This document shows positions 11,867-24,097 of a stretch of DNA of 64,000 bases, in pieces. How positions within the stretch are numbered: the stretch's first letter is position 1; every line of letters begins with the position of its first letter. A program made the position numbers and the translations under genes. This stretch comes from Pomphorhynchus laevis. Taxonomy: Eukaryota; Acanthocephala; Palaeacanthocephala; Echinorhynchida; Pomphorhynchidae. The notes under the pieces are model-generated. The model saw nothing but the letters and a program-made list of their open reading frames with translations. It made no database searches and was not told where the DNA came from. Location of the stretch: contig WNNJ02003376.1 in the NCBI GenBank assembly GCA_012934845.2, positions 1-64,000 on the forward strand. Direction: 5' to 3'.

Positions 11867-12060
11867 TAAATCTAAATCGTTTTTGTAAGCTCCTTCTGAA
11901 TAAAAATCCTAATAAATCTTTATAATAAAAATTTCATAAATCTTACATCGTTTCTGTAAGTTCCTTCTGAATAAAAATCCTTAAATCAACTACTTACAAT
12001 ACACTTAAACACACAAGCCATATTTAGTAACTACAAATAATTGCAATCAGTCATCCCCGG
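11867..12060. repeat. tandemly duplicated LINE tail and short spacer
   Basis: Two imperfect copies of a 75-80 bp unit (shared core gtaag[c/t]tccttctgaataaa) follow the poly(A) of the previous LINE. They look like a duplicated 3' UTR end. The start of the next LINE follows. Confidence 0.6.
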
Positions 12061-15000
12061 ATATAGGGGCTCTGACCAATTAAGTTTTCCTTCCGAAGAC
12101 TATGGTTCGTGAGAAACCATTAACTCAAATCTTATGTTGCACATGCAATGGGCCCGCTGCAAAGTGCAAGGGTTGTCGCTGTGCAAAGAGTAACATTGCT
12201 TGCACAAACTGTAGGGCCGCAAATTGTGGAAATCACCCTCAGTTGATTATCCCTACGCAACCTGCAGATAATTTAAATATGGCATCTATGGTGAGTGTGA
12301 GTTGTGCTTATGATGCAGCATCCAGTTACCCTCAACCCATGGACAGCGAATTTGTTACATCCACACAACATCATGATCACAATGAAACTATTTTCCAAAG
12401 AGAAAATACAACAGCCACTGCAGACCACAATTGCCATTTCGTCGATTCACATGAGTTATTGGGTGTTATATTCAATCAGAGCTCACCTAATGAGGCTTGT
12501 CAACAGATACAACTAACATCACTTGGGACAATGTATCAGACCGTAATTCAGTGGCGTCCGAACCTCATGGCTTTACCAACGTGTACAGCTAGCAATGCAA
12601 TAATATCCACTTTGGCTTCTTTTTACAGTACTGTTGCTCGTGGTAGCTCCCACGAAAAGGATGCGCTCAAACTGGATGTGCTATTCTCTCAGTTGGTCAT
12701 GCAGAATACTGGATCTAGAAAAATATCCCATATCCGAAAAGCTCTGGAACGGCGCCTTTATATGTGGCAGCAGAATAAAGTTGCAGAGTTATTTGACGAA
12801 GCACGAATTTTACAAGGCGGTTCATTAGATTGATGAAATCTGTTCGGGTCAAAGCGGCGATATCTATTCTGAATGATGATCGATCATTGGGCACAGTGGA
12901 TGCTTTATCCGAAATCGATGGCGTCACGGTGACAGAGATCCTAGAGAAGTTGCACCCCAAATCTCATGATTCAATACCTGATGTAATGATATGTGATGTT
13001 TCTCCAGGTGCAGCCGAACACCACCCTGCTCGTTTTACGGTACTCGACGAAGATATCATCATTCGGGCAGCAAAAAACTACTGGGAGTGCTGGTTCATCT
13101 AGATTATATGCCAGATCCTGGAAAAATATGCTAACCAGTTTTGGGTCTCACTATAAAATGCTCGCGAATGCGTTGGCTGAGGTTGCAGTTCGGGTTGAAT
13201 CAGAAAACATGGATCCTGGAGTACTGGACGCTTTTACGGCATGTCGTCTTGTTGCGATAAGAAAAAAGTCAGGAGGAATAAGGCCCATTGAAATAGGTGA
13301 TGTTGCTCGTCGAATTGTATGCAAATCGATTTTAGATATAATAAGAGGTGACCTATATTTTTCTGCAGGAAATGTACAGCTATGCGCCTATCAGCGTAGT
13401 TAAATTGAGCTGTCTAATCATTCGATAAGAGATGCGTTTCATTCAGATCTGAACAACTGTCTAATGTCTGTTGATGCATCGAATGCATTCAATGTAATTA
13501 ACCGTAAAGTGGCTTTACACAATATCCGATTTGTGTCCTTCCTTAGCATGCGCTATGCATAATCTGTATGGGACAACTCTGCAGATGGTTACTGGAAGAA
13601 GAATCATTTATTCAAACGAAGGCTTCACTCAGGGCGACCCACTTGCCATGGCGGCCTTTGCATTGGCTTCAATGCTATTGATATCAATCATAGGTAAAGA
13701 GTACCCTTCATCAAGCAAATTTGGTATGTGGATGAGGCAAATTTTATTGGAACTGTGGAGGAATTGAAATGCGTCTGGAGCATTCTCACTGAAATTGGCC
13801 CGAAAGTCGGATACTTCGTCAATGAACAGAAGAGTCATGTACTGATCCACAATATGCATGTAATTGAGGAAGGTATAAGTAATGAAATTCAGCGAAATTC
13901 TTGCGGACTTAGAGTTTTGGGAGTTCCTATTGGTTCCCGAGAATACGAGGAATCCGTCACGCTAACTCAAAGCAATCAATGAAGTGTGATGATCGATCGT
14001 TTGGTCGAGGTTGCGAGTTGGGATCCCCATACGGCTTATGCGGGTTTGATTCACTCGTGTCAATGGAAGTGGATTCACTACGCGAGATCTATCTTGTGTG
14101 AAAAATCGCAATTATCGAATTTGAAAAATGCGGTGTGTAATCGTCTACTTCCGATGTTGCTCGGTCAGGAATTGAAGGTGGAATTGGAGCTGTGGATCCT
14201 TCCTTTGCTCGCAAGATCGAATATGAAAACTCGAAATCAATGTGTGAATCGTATTAGACTGGGTTAACGAGAAGCGCTCTTCATAACCTGCAGATGAACA
14301 TTTCAAAGAAGATTTCCGCGCATCGGGAGGCTGTTTACATGGATCGTTTATTGCGTCAAATGGAAAATCTTCCTGACTCGATCAGGGTACTACTTAATCA
14401 TGCCACCACCGATGGAGCGTCCACGTGGTTAAGTTTGGTACCATTACGAGCGGAAAATTATCATCTCACACCTACGGAATTCAGGGATGCCATGTGTGCT
14501 CGATACGGCTGGACTCATCCTGATTTGAAGGGCTCATTTTGTATTTGTGAAATGCCAAGTGACATAAGCCATTGTCTGTCGTGCAAGCGAGATGGACTTC
14601 CGTCAATTCGCCACGACGTGGTCAAAGATGTGGTAGCAAAAATGCTCACTGAGATGTGTCCAGGAGTTTAAGTCGAACCAAATTTATCACCGATTGTAGA
14701 CCAAGCGCAATTGGAGCTAACATCAACTACTCGTAATCCGGACGCAAGGCTAGATGTGGTGTGTTCGGGGCTACTTAGTAAAAAATTTGAGCGGACGTTT
14801 TTGGACGTCTGTGTATTTAATATTTACGCTCAATCATATGCCAACATGCCTCCAAACTCATGATTCCAATTTCATGAGCAGCGTAAAGAAGCGAAGTATG
14901 GAGAAACGATTACGGTGGTGGAGAAAAGTCTATTCGAGCCAATGATTTTCAGTACATCTGGAGGAATGGGACATCGTGCGCTAAGATTTGTAAAGTAATA

Positions 15001-15270
15001 GCAACTTTACTATCGCGGAGGAACAGCAGTGGGTACAGCGATATTTCCGCACGAAGAAAAAGAGAACAATTTGATTTGAAATTGCTAGGTCATGCTCGGC
15101 TTGCCTGCGCGCACCAAGATCGAAGCGATTTTTTCTAATTCAGAACAGGCAGTTTAATTATTAGTTTACGATTTTACAGTGTTGATTACTGTACAATTTG
15201 CTTCGTTTAATGGCCCATTTGCGGAAACCTTTATAATGTAAAATATTAGTCTAATAAATTATTATTATTT
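12060..15270 (+). mobile_element. CXC-finger RLE LINE, near full length (copy 2)
   Basis: The coding region starts at 12102 with a cysteine-rich finger (residues about 12-43: CCTCNGPAAKCKGCRC, CTNC) that resembles the CXC/tesmin type and may bind nucleic acid. The RT follows: SGGIRPIEIGDVARRI at about 13268, motif A VDASNAFNVINR at about 13470, motif B TQGDPLAMAAFALAS at about 13627 and motif C as VDEANFIG (13725-13750), where the usual YADD is altered. The RLE domain at about 14400-15137 has FRDAMCARYGW, CICE, HCLSC and RLDVVCSG with FLDVCVF, and ends near 15137. Several frameshifts and stops break it, so it cannot encode a whole protein. It starts about 200 bases after the tail of copy 1 and runs straight into copy 3. 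Confidence 0.8.
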
Positions 15271-18025
15271 TTTAATATGCAGAGTGACTGAAGTTCTGAG
15301 ATTTCTTAACGTACCTACAAAAAAGTTTTGTATGTCAAGAGGAGTAATGCCAAAAGGAGTACCCTCTTCGGGGAGAAAGTGCTGCGGATGCAACGGTCAG
15401 AATGCAGTTTGTAAGTCATGTAAATGCAGAAAAACGAAGAGATCATGTTTCAACTATGCTGCGGCTTGTTTCTCAAACAAGTTTCATAGTGAATGATCCA
15501 AGGGCAGTCAAGTTACAAAGTGATGAGAACTGTTGCACAAATAAGAGTTCCATAGTGATTGATGAGGATATTAAAAAAATTCAAGTGCAGTCGAGATAAC
15601 TTCAGTCCGTCATGATCGATATTCGGTAAATACATTTCAATTTTTGAACTGTGAGAAGACACGATGTAATCATTCAACTAGCTTGACTTATACGTATAAC
15701 AAATCAAGTATGTGTAAGTATAATTATGATTTAGATCCGAATTGGCACGTGCGTTTATTTGATGAGATTATTCATTGGACTCCGAATTTAATGACACCAC
15801 CGAAGTGTAATGCCACAAATGAATTTATTGAAATGCTGTCTTCATTCATTAACGAATTTGTGGATGATTCTAAAAGAAGTGAATCGATACTAAAATTGAT
15901 ATCGTCTTTCTGTCAAATAATTCTTCAGCGAATACCGTCTAGAAAAATAAGTGATTGCCGCAAGACAACTGTCATACGTTTACAGATGTGGAAATATGGT
16001 CAATATACCAATCTTATAGAGGAAGCTTATTTCCTTCAGCTAGAACGAAAACCACTTACTTCAAAAAAACAAGTTCGACTCATTAATGATATTCAAAAGC
16101 TGGTGAAAAACGGGAGACTAAGAGAAGCATCTAGGTTGATAAATAATCGAGGTATTATAAGTGGAGTACACAAACTGGATTCAGTTATAGATAAAAAGAC
16201 AACAATTCAGCATCTACATGATTTACATCCAGATAGAACAATATATGAGGAAAAACATAAATTGACAACTAAATTGAAGAAATGTTAAGTACATCATCCG
16301 GTGATGTTCCTGAAACTTGAACGATTTGACATACTGAGGTCTACAAAGCTAACAAAGGGAGCAGCTGGACTGTCAGATGTAGACGCTGCAACCTGGAGCT
16401 CATCGCTCACAAATTTCGGTAATGAGTTATCGAAATTAGCAGATAGTATAGCAAGGTTTGCAATCAAGCTTGCTTCGGAACCAATTGAGCCAAAGTACTT
16501 AGAAGCTTATTGTGCTTGCAGATTGATTCCCTTTTGACAAGTCTTTAGGCATTCGACCAATATGTATTGAAAAAGTGATGCGTCGAATAGTCTCTAGAGC
16601 ACAGTTAGTTCACATTCGTCCGTATCTTTTGAAAGTCGCTGGTTTGAAACAGATTGTGCCGTCCAACGATGTGGAACGGAAACCGTAATTCATTCAGTAA
16701 GAGAAGCCTTCTCAAACAAAAACGATAACTGCATTCTAACAATTGACACGCGAAACGCATTTAACTGTATAAACAGATCACTACTGCTTGAAAATATAGA
16801 CATTGTGTGTCCAGCATTATCGATCGTGCTGAGAAATACTTACACCATAACATCCTTACTTGTAGCTGAATCTGAAACTTTACTATCACAAGAAGGTGTA
16901 ACACAAGGGGATCCACTTGCGATGGCGGCGTTTGCTGCAGCTACCTTGCCTTTTATTTAACATATTCAAAACAGTGTACATCAGATCAATCAAATATGGT
17001 ATGCAGATGATGCTACATTTGTCGGTAACATATGTGATCTTATGTTACCGACAAATGCATATAGAGGATATTATATTATATGTTACTTGCATATGGAGGA
17101 TATTAAAGTTAATCAGACCACATTATGGCTTTCATGTCAATGCTCCTAAATGTTTTCTGTTAATAAATGATTGGACGTCGAAGGAAGACTATAAATATTT
17201 CGTAGAAGAAAATGTTTCCGTAACAGATCGTGGTATCAAACGGCTTGGAAGCTATATAGGAAAGGAAATATATATTGAGAAACAAGTTTAAAAGAAAGTT
17301 AATGCATGGCAGGAACACGTTAAATTGATAAGTGAACTTGCGGAGAGTGATGGATATGTAGCATATACACTTTTTTCACAGGCGATTCAGTTCCAATGGA
17401 CTTATATTCAACGAACAATCAGAACAGAAGAAATATGGTTTCAAAAACTATCGGATGGGATAAAAAATTTATAGAACAAATTATCGGCGTCAATGCATTA
17501 GACGATACTCTTCAGAAAATAATACGGTTGCCCATACGTTATGGAGGTTTAGGCATTAGAGATCCAACAAAACACCATTTAGAAGAATTTGAAGTTTCAA
17601 GGACTTTATCAATATCGAATTTACTTGAACAGGATCCGGATGAATTAAAAGTAACACAGGAAAACATTTTACAAGGTATATGAGAAAGGAAGAAATCAAC
17701 AGGTGAAGCAGAAAGAAAGGACATTTTAAAACAAGCATCAGATAGATTGAAACATGTTGTTGATCATGCTTCATATAGAGGATCATCTACGTGGCTAACG
17801 GCAAGACAAGCTTCAACTGGATTTTACTTAAACAATCAACAGTTTAGAGACTCGATTGCTATACGGTATGGACTTGAATATGATAGATTTGGGGCTATTT
17901 GCTCTTGCGGATCACAACTAAGTGTGGAGCATGCTCTATCATGTAGAGTTGGCGGTGGAACAATTGTAAGACAAAACGCAATTAGAGACACCTTAGCATC
18001 TGTTTTAAAGCATCTGGATGTCAAA
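15271..18025 (+). mobile_element. CXC-finger RLE LINE, 3'-truncated (copy 3)
   Basis: The finger is at 15350-15500 (CCGCNGQNAVCKSCKC, CFNYAAAC). A helical N-terminal segment at 15644-16288 matches the copy 2 region ending in LQMWK and EAYFLQ. RT motifs: IDTRNAFNCIN at about 16742, TQGDPLAMAAFAAA at about 16897, and WYADDATFVGN at about 17000. The late region has RYGGLGIRDP, SSTWLTARQAS and the RLE finger CSCG, HALSC (about 17895-17950). The RLE nuclease core is missing because the sequence joins an inverted CR1/L2-like copy at about 18025. Several breaks in frame. Confidence 0.8.
17016..17057. repeat. Perfect inverted duplication at the RT active-site motif
   Basis: catttgtcggtaacata and its exact reverse complement lie eight bases apart. 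The left arm is the codons just after YADD of LINE copy 3. The following 45 bases also contain two versions of gcatat[a/g]gaggatatta, so a local inverted plus direct duplication, as from template switching, has disrupted the motif C region. Confidence 0.8.
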
Positions 18026-20000
18026 CCATGGGGCAAGGTGCAAGCGACGGTGTGGGTGAGGCTTGAAGGGCAAGAGAATATCGAGAATGGATGTGAGTTC
18101 AGAGTCGAAAAGAAAGACGAGATCGTGAGAAGAGGAATATGTTATTGTTGGATAGGATAGAGACGATTTGAGTAAGGCAGAGCGGAGAAGGGAGAGGTCA
18201 AGATTTCTCCAAGGGTGACGTAGGATTGTAGGTGTGTGAGGAGGGATGTGGTTGCGAGTGAGCTCAAGGGTGATAAGAAAGTGATCGGATAGATCAGGAT
18301 CAGATATGGACAGTGAGGTGTAGGCAGCAAAATGATCGGGGAAAGCGATGATGTCGAGTGCCCCACCAAGGATATGTGTAAGGGCAGTGGAGATGGGTTT
18401 GTAGTTATAGTTGGATAGAATGTTGATGAACTGAATTGACTCGGTGGAAGAGGGGCGGTCGAGGCGGATGTTGAAGTTACCAAGAACGATTGAAGGGATT
18501 GAGGACAAAGAACAGTGGGACAGAAGGTCAGCGAGTTCGGTAAAAAATGAGGATGTAGGAGCTGATAAACCAGGACGGTATCCAATGGCGAGATCTAGAG
18601 TGATCGGGTTAGAAGAACGACAAGTGAGCAGTTCAAAAGAGCAAGGACTGAAAGGGGAAGTGATTTTGCGAAGAGACGCGGGGTGACGGGTGAATGCGAC
18701 AATGCCGCCATGATTAGAGAATTTAGAAGGGGATTTGCTAAGGGGGCGAGCGGATTCGACTAGTGAGCAACCGACAGAGCAAACTGCGCATGGAGAGGTC
18801 GTCAGAATCAGAGTGCCAGGATTCGGTGAGGAAGAAGATATCGATGGATTGCTTAGTGAATAAGTTGAGGATGAGATCGGATTTATTAAGAATATATCTA
18901 GTGTTGAGGAGGCCGAGGCGGAAACCGTGTGTAGTGGTGGTAGGGGCTAGTGGAGAAGACACATAGGGGATATGGAGCGCCATCGAATTTTTGGGCGGGT
19001 GCGGACAACTTGAAAATTTCCGTCGATGTTTCGGATGGAGAGTGATGTTTCGCCGTTTTCCTTGCGACGACGTTTTTCGATGCGGGCAAATGAGAGTTGA
19101 TCGATTTCGGAGGTGGTGCGATCGGGGAAATGTGAGTGGCTGAAGAGGACATGAGTTTGAATCGTTGGGAGAGGACAGAAGTCGCGTGAGAGCAATGCTT
19201 GAAAACAACTTTTAGGATAGGGGGCTGAGAAAGATTAGATTGAGAAGATTTATTTAGGTGGATGAATGCGACTGGAGAGATGTTGTTGAAAAATGATGGG
19301 TTATCCGCAGAAACAAGAGACGAGAGGATGGATCTGAATGCGGAAACATCGTGGTCGAGACGTGCTTGTGGAGACAATGAGGTGGAAGGAATGATATTAG
19401 TGACGATGACGCAACGATCGCGAGAAGGAAAGCGTTTCCGTAAAGGAGGACAAGTAACGTGAGTTGGTGAGATCACGATAGGAGAGCTGGGAGTTGAGGA
19501 TATCAAGGGAGTAGGTTTGACAGCGGAAGACAAAGAGGATTTGGATAATAGAGAGGGTGGTTAGCGATGTGAGGAAAGGTTATAAGTGGAAGGATTGTGG
19601 AGGTTGGTGGATGTGGTTTTGATTGAGGGATGTAGGTTATTGAGAAACGAGACAGGAGGGAAGATACGGGGGTGTCGGGAAGTGAAGACATGGGATTATA
19701 AGTGCATGTGATTATAGGATCAGTGGGTTGACAAAGGATATCAGAAACGACTGGGGTGGTTTGAGTGGATACGTTGGAGGTTGATATTTTCTTATGGGAG
19801 AGGTCGCGTATGAGTTTGTTGGCACAAAAGCCGCATATGTAGTCTTCTTTAGACTTACTGCTGTCGCATGCGATTGTAGTCCAGACGCTGCAATCGTGTG
19901 TCGAGCATTGTACTTGTAGTTGAGCACAGTTGGTGTCGGTCGTAGCTGTCTTCTTACGTCCTCCCATCGACGTCCTTGTGCGTTAAAACTGTTAAATTTG
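18026..20000 (-). mobile_element. CR1/L2-like LINE, ORF1 and APE endonuclease (copy 3)
   Basis: Read on -, ORF1 starts at 19967 (MGGRKKTATTD) with a cysteine array C-x6-C-x4-C, W, C and CGFC that fits the PHD-like finger of CR1-group ORF1 proteins. A proline-rich stretch follows, then the VSAFRSI, NNISPVAFI region shared with copy 2. ORF2 starts near 19.0 kb with LLNTRYILNK, FLTESWHSDSDD, then VLGNFNIRLDRP, LTHILGGALDII and LSDHF (to about 18250). It stops at APWFD (about 18035), where it meets LINE copy 3 of the RLE type. RT and 3' end are absent. Frames are broken in a few places. Confidence 0.8.
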
Positions 20001-20144
20001 CTGGATTGATCTGGAACTGGATTGATCTGGAACTGGATTGATCTGGAACTGGATTGATCTGGAACTGGATTGATTTAGAACTGGATTGATCTGGAACTGG
20101 ATTGATCTGGAACTGGATTGATCTGGAACTGGATTAATCTGGAA
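20001..20144. repeat. 16-bp tandem repeat, nine copies (LINE 5' UTR)
   Basis: Nine nearly identical copies of ctggattgatctggaa sit 35 bp upstream of the CR1/L2-like ORF1 start on the - strand. The position and regular unit suggest 5' UTR promoter monomers, as in some LINEs; this is inference. Beyond them the C-terminus of an RLE LINE begins. Confidence 0.9.
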
Positions 20145-22220
20145 TGTATGTTTATTAGTTATCAAACTTTTTAAGGTTTGATATTAATACTGACATATTC
20201 GTTCTTAGCGCTTTTATGGAATCGGCGCAATCTGTTTGTTTGGATTCACATATTTTAGGAGCTACTTTCTTGATTGTTGAGCCTGCAATACTTCCTATTC
20301 CGCCAACTGTCAAAAGTGCCGTATGCACTTTATAATAAAAGGTGTCATGTGTACTTCATCATTGTGTTAGGTGAATCCCATCCATATCGTGCAGCTATAA
20401 TAGCATCTTGAAATTCTGGTGTTTACATATGTGTTTCTAGTCTGCTTGTTATGTCTAATCATGACGACGCACCTTATATACTCGCGTGTATAAAATGTGG
20501 ATTTTATATCCTTTGACAACAAATTTATCAAACTTTCCTGATTGTTCATGTGTAAACTATATTTCACTGTTCTAATTTTTCCAATTACCATCTTCTGCGT
20601 GGTAAGTGTATCTCTTCTGTAAGATCCTTCAATGATAGGTGTACATACCTGCTATGAATTTTCATATTATATCTTGCCAGCTCGTTCTACATTTGTGATT
20701 CCAAGTCCTCCAAAACTCAGGGGTCATTCAACCATTTGTTTAGTTTCACTGTCAATATTTTCTATACCGAGTGTGTAGGGCAATACCATTTGATATAAGA
20801 TTGCAGTTAAGGGCTTAAGCAAATCTGAATCTATTCTACATGTTCTCGACAAGTGATTCCATTTACTTTGTATGCATTTGGTCAATAGTAAATACGCTGA
20901 CCGGGAATCGTGCTTAGCAACTTCTTTTAATTTATTCAAGTCATCCGCCCATGTATCTAACATATTCTTTACTTGTGACTCAATAAATTGATTCGTTCCG
21001 ATGAAACTACCCAAGAATTTAAACCATCGCTGCTAATTTCCACTGATGATTTTTTGAATATCTCTATTTTATCGCTCATCTGAGATTGATGTGTTAATAA
21101 CATACACGTTGTTGGATTTACATTAAAACCATATTTCGAACCGGTGATCTGCCATTCATTCCATACTTTTGCAATTTCCTCTATTTTACCGACACACGCT
21201 GCATCATAATCGAACCTTCGATAAGTGACACCAGGTGATTTAGCTTGTAATTCTCTTATCAAATGTATTGACGCAGCTGCAAAGACTGCCATCGCTAGAG
21301 GATCATCCTGCGTTACCCCTTCGGATGAAAATAAGGATTCATTCTCAACAGTTAGTTTAGAATTTTTACCTTAAATATTTTTCAGTATGGTAGTTCGAGT
21401 TGGGTAAATAAATCTCATGTTTGCCAGGGCTAATTGTGTGTTCATAGAGTTGAAGATGCTAAGCGCGTCAAGTAATAAAACACAGTTATCTCTTGAACAA
21501 TTGAATACCGATCGTATTGAGTGAACTGCTGCTTCCACACCACATCTTTGTCCTGCACATAGCTGAACTGATCTACAAACGCCCACCAAATCATCACGTA
21601 TGTGATTGAGGATTGCTCGATCTATGATACGTCTTAGCACTTCGCCCACTCTGATCGGGCGTATTCCTCAACGGAACTAGGCGGTACACTGTGTATGCGT
21701 GCAAACTCGCAGGATCAATTCTTTCCGTGTAGAGCTTTATTGCAATGTCGCAAATGTTTGATACTAAAGATCTCGAATTCTGCCCAAATGCGGTTAGAAA
21801 ATGTCGCCAGTTTTCTGCGACAACACCTGAGGGCTCAGCGAATCAACGTATTTGGACTTTGAATTTTAAAATTTTCATCCAATGATGTTGATTATGGATG
21901 CAGCGACCAAAGTTTATTACGTACAGTAATTCCATTAATTGTTTGGTCCAAAGTCATCAATTTCTAGAGCCGCTGCTGCCTAATAACCGGGAAGCTATAA
22001 GCATTAATACAATATTTACAAGTTTGACTACGTTGTCAATTGCTGAATTTTGTAAATTAGACCTTGATTGTACTTCGCTTTTACGTAGTTTCTGAAGATA
22101 GCTTGCTTTCGATAATAACTCCATAATATGGTACTCCTTGCACATCTGTAGCCTTCTTTCAACGATTTTGGGAATTTGGCTGGTCTTTCGATTTACTTAT
22201 CTGCAATATTAACTGATATA
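20145..22220 (-). mobile_element. CXC-finger RLE LINE, 5'-truncated (copy 4)
   Basis: On the - strand the N-terminal helical segment (KEYHIMELLSKASYLQKLRK) is at about 22150-22085, RT start with GEVLRRIIDRAI near 21645, motif A LLLDALSIFNSMN at about 21485, motif B DDPLAMAVFAAASIHLI near 21300, motif C FDYDAACVGK at about 21215, and the linker to about 20720. The C-terminal GGIGSIAGS and NMSVLISNL lie at about 20310-20170. Most of the RLE finger region is eroded. The copy is interrupted by several stops. Confidence 0.75.
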
Positions 22221-22235
22221 ATATAGTGACATGTT

Positions 22236-22640
22236 TCAGTGCACTAGACTTTGCTTCTGAAATTTCATTAAATTCCTTGTAAAGATCACTGAGTGTTGCA
22301 ATAAAAGTTTTCCCTGCATGCAAGGATGGGTGAAATTCTCTCTTCGAAGAGGAAGGGCACTAAAACATGAAGACACACCACAGGTAGAAGCGTGATCCAT
22401 AACAGCTGTCACATAAGAAATATGGCTTATCACGCTTTCAAGTCGTAGATTGGACGCATACATTCGGAGAAACGAAATTTCCCTCAAAATCGACGACATA
22501 TGTTGACGAAGAGCTATGCCATAGAGACCCTATGCGACACTTTTCCAATAAGTTATTCGCTAGAATTCTTAAAATAAGAACACGACCTATAGTTAAGTTG
22601 CAGTTGCAGGAGGAGGAATGGTGTGCGTCGTGATTTCAGA
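22236..22640 (-). mobile_element. CXC-finger RLE LINE remnant (copy 5)
   Basis: On the - strand MDHASTCGVSSCFSALPLRR matches the post-RT segment of copies 2 and 3 (HATTDGASTWLSLVPLR). The stretch to about 22640 is the preceding linker. It lies upstream of the N-terminal part of copy 4 and in the same direction, so it is a separate, older fragment. Confidence 0.6.
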
Positions 22641-22689
22641 CAAAGCGTTCGAACATGACCAGAAAATCAAGACGTGATTATTTGTCCAA

Positions 22690-23015
22690 TGAGGTTCTTC
22701 AATTCATTTCTGCTGCAGTATTATCTCTGCGTTTTATAGACAGTGCTGTCTTGTTAACTTATCCTTCCGAGGACACTCACTGTCTATTAAATCTATACAT
22801 GATGGAATGTCATCGGTGGGCATGATAGTTAGCATCGATAAGACAGCTACGATGTGATTGGCTCAATACCAAGTGATCATTATCAATCCGGATTGCGGAC
22901 AATGTATTACCCGAGAGAAAAGAGGTCAAATACTTATGGTCATTGTTATCGAGCGAAAGTAATAACTCAAAAGAGATTGAAACGATGTGTTCAGCTAGCG
23001 CAGTAATGCGTTGTT
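22690..23015 (+). mobile_element. LINE reverse transcriptase scrap
   Basis: A + frame at about 22780-23012 reads SIDKTATM, then EVKYLWSLLSSESN and EIETMCSASAVMR, the GLxxNxxKT and KYLGS signatures after the RT active site of RTE/L1-like LINEs. The SINE at 23034 follows directly. No more of the element is seen. Confidence 0.5.
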
Positions 23016-23344
23016 TAAATAAATAATAAATAATTTAACTTAATTACATCTGTGAGCTGAAATTCTTCTGATTGTGGCACGACATTATCCTCACAGGTAT
23101 TGTTCCTATTCTAGATACAGCAGGACGCTACTAATCAGTCTGGGCGGGTCTCATCAGCTGCTGACCCAGACCTACATTTCACGTTTCGACCCTTATTTTC
23201 TGCTTTCTCCGTACACTGGTGCTGATCGGATTCGAACTCATGACGTCTGTATCGCGATTCAACGCTACATCCACTCAGCTGGCTGCTCCAGTGGTGTAGA
23301 TATACATTTCTGTATATTGCTTTTAATAAATAAATAATAAATAA
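23016..23344 (-). mobile_element. tRNA-headed SINE with 18-bp target duplication
   Basis: On the - strand an RNA polymerase III A box (ccagctgagtgg, 23282-23271) and B box (gttcgaatcc, 23237-23228) stand 33 bases apart as in tRNA. A body of about 190 bases follows, ending in an AT-rich tail. Identical 18-base repeats taaataaataataaataa flank it at 23016-23033 and 23327-23344. They may be a target site duplication, though the AT simple sequence lowers certainty. The acceptor and T stems do not pair well, so this is not a tRNA gene. Confidence 0.65.
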
Positions 23345-23431
23345 AGAGAAATTTATTTTGAGTGGCAAATGCGTACCAACGGTTCGCTTACAAGACAACT
23401 AAAAATAATTTTGCAGAAGAATTTAATGTCT

Positions 23432-23727
23432 GTTCAATCCGTTCGTTCGTCTTGCTCGTTCATTTCGATCGTCCAGTTCGTTCAGTCTGTTTGCTCATAC
23501 CGTTTGTTCATACCGTTCGTTCATACCTTTCATTCAGAACGTTTGTTCATAGCGTTTGTTAATACTGTTCGTTCATACCGTTTGTTCAGTCCGTTCGTTC
23601 ATACCGTTCGTTGATACCTTTCATTTATACCGTTTGTTTAGTCCGTTCTTTCATACCGTTCGTACATACCGTTCATTCACACCGTTTGTTTAGTCCGTTC
23701 ATTTAGTCTGTTCGTTCAGTCTGTTCT
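23432..23727. repeat. 13-bp minisatellite
   Basis: About 23 imperfect copies of ttcataccgttcg, with ttcagtccgttcg and ttcatacctttca variants alternating. Confidence 0.9.
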
Positions 23728-24050
23728 ATTCGATCGTTAAGTCCAATTCACACAGTTTTCTTGTTTATCACGGGCGTGGGACCGGCCATGGCGGAGTTGT
23801 TTGTACATATGTGTCGTGATAAAGCGGAGCTAAGCCTTCAACCTAAACTTACGATGTATCACAGTTTTCAAACATGATTTAGAATAAAATCACAAGCGTT
23901 TAGTTATAGTTGAAAGAACAATGTCGCCAGTACATGCGACCAAAATTTGGTTCATTCGTAGTCTGGCCATTCTGAGTCAGAGATAAAAATGAAAGAGAAA
24001 TTTAAATTAGAAGAAAGATGGCAAAAACCAACGCAAAATTTATTGAATTG
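23728..24050. other. No gene recognised
   Basis: Unique-looking sequence with a GC-richer stretch at 23765-23830. No reading frame or known repeat could be supported. Confidence 0.4.
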
Positions 24051-24052
24051 AA

Positions 24053-24083
24053 TATTTCTATGCCTAGCTGGCATCGTCTTCAG
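24053..24083 (-). ncRNA. Hammerhead-like ribozyme core (PLE tail remnant)
   Basis: On the - strand: CTGAAGA, a five-pair stem II (ATGCC/GGCAT) with loop agcta, then GAAA followed by TATT. This reads as GAAA-U/A-UU: a two-pair stem III and an AUU cleavage triplet. Such short stem III hammerheads are known from Penelope-like elements. No PLE reading frame adjoins here. Confidence 0.55.
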
Positions 24084-24097
24084 CAATTGTAATATGT

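Noticed and set aside
23228-23282. tRNA gene
   Set aside because: A and B boxes fit but acceptor and T stems do not pair; better as a SINE head.
23432-23727. CRISPR-like array
   Set aside because: Units are contiguous 13-mers with no spacers.
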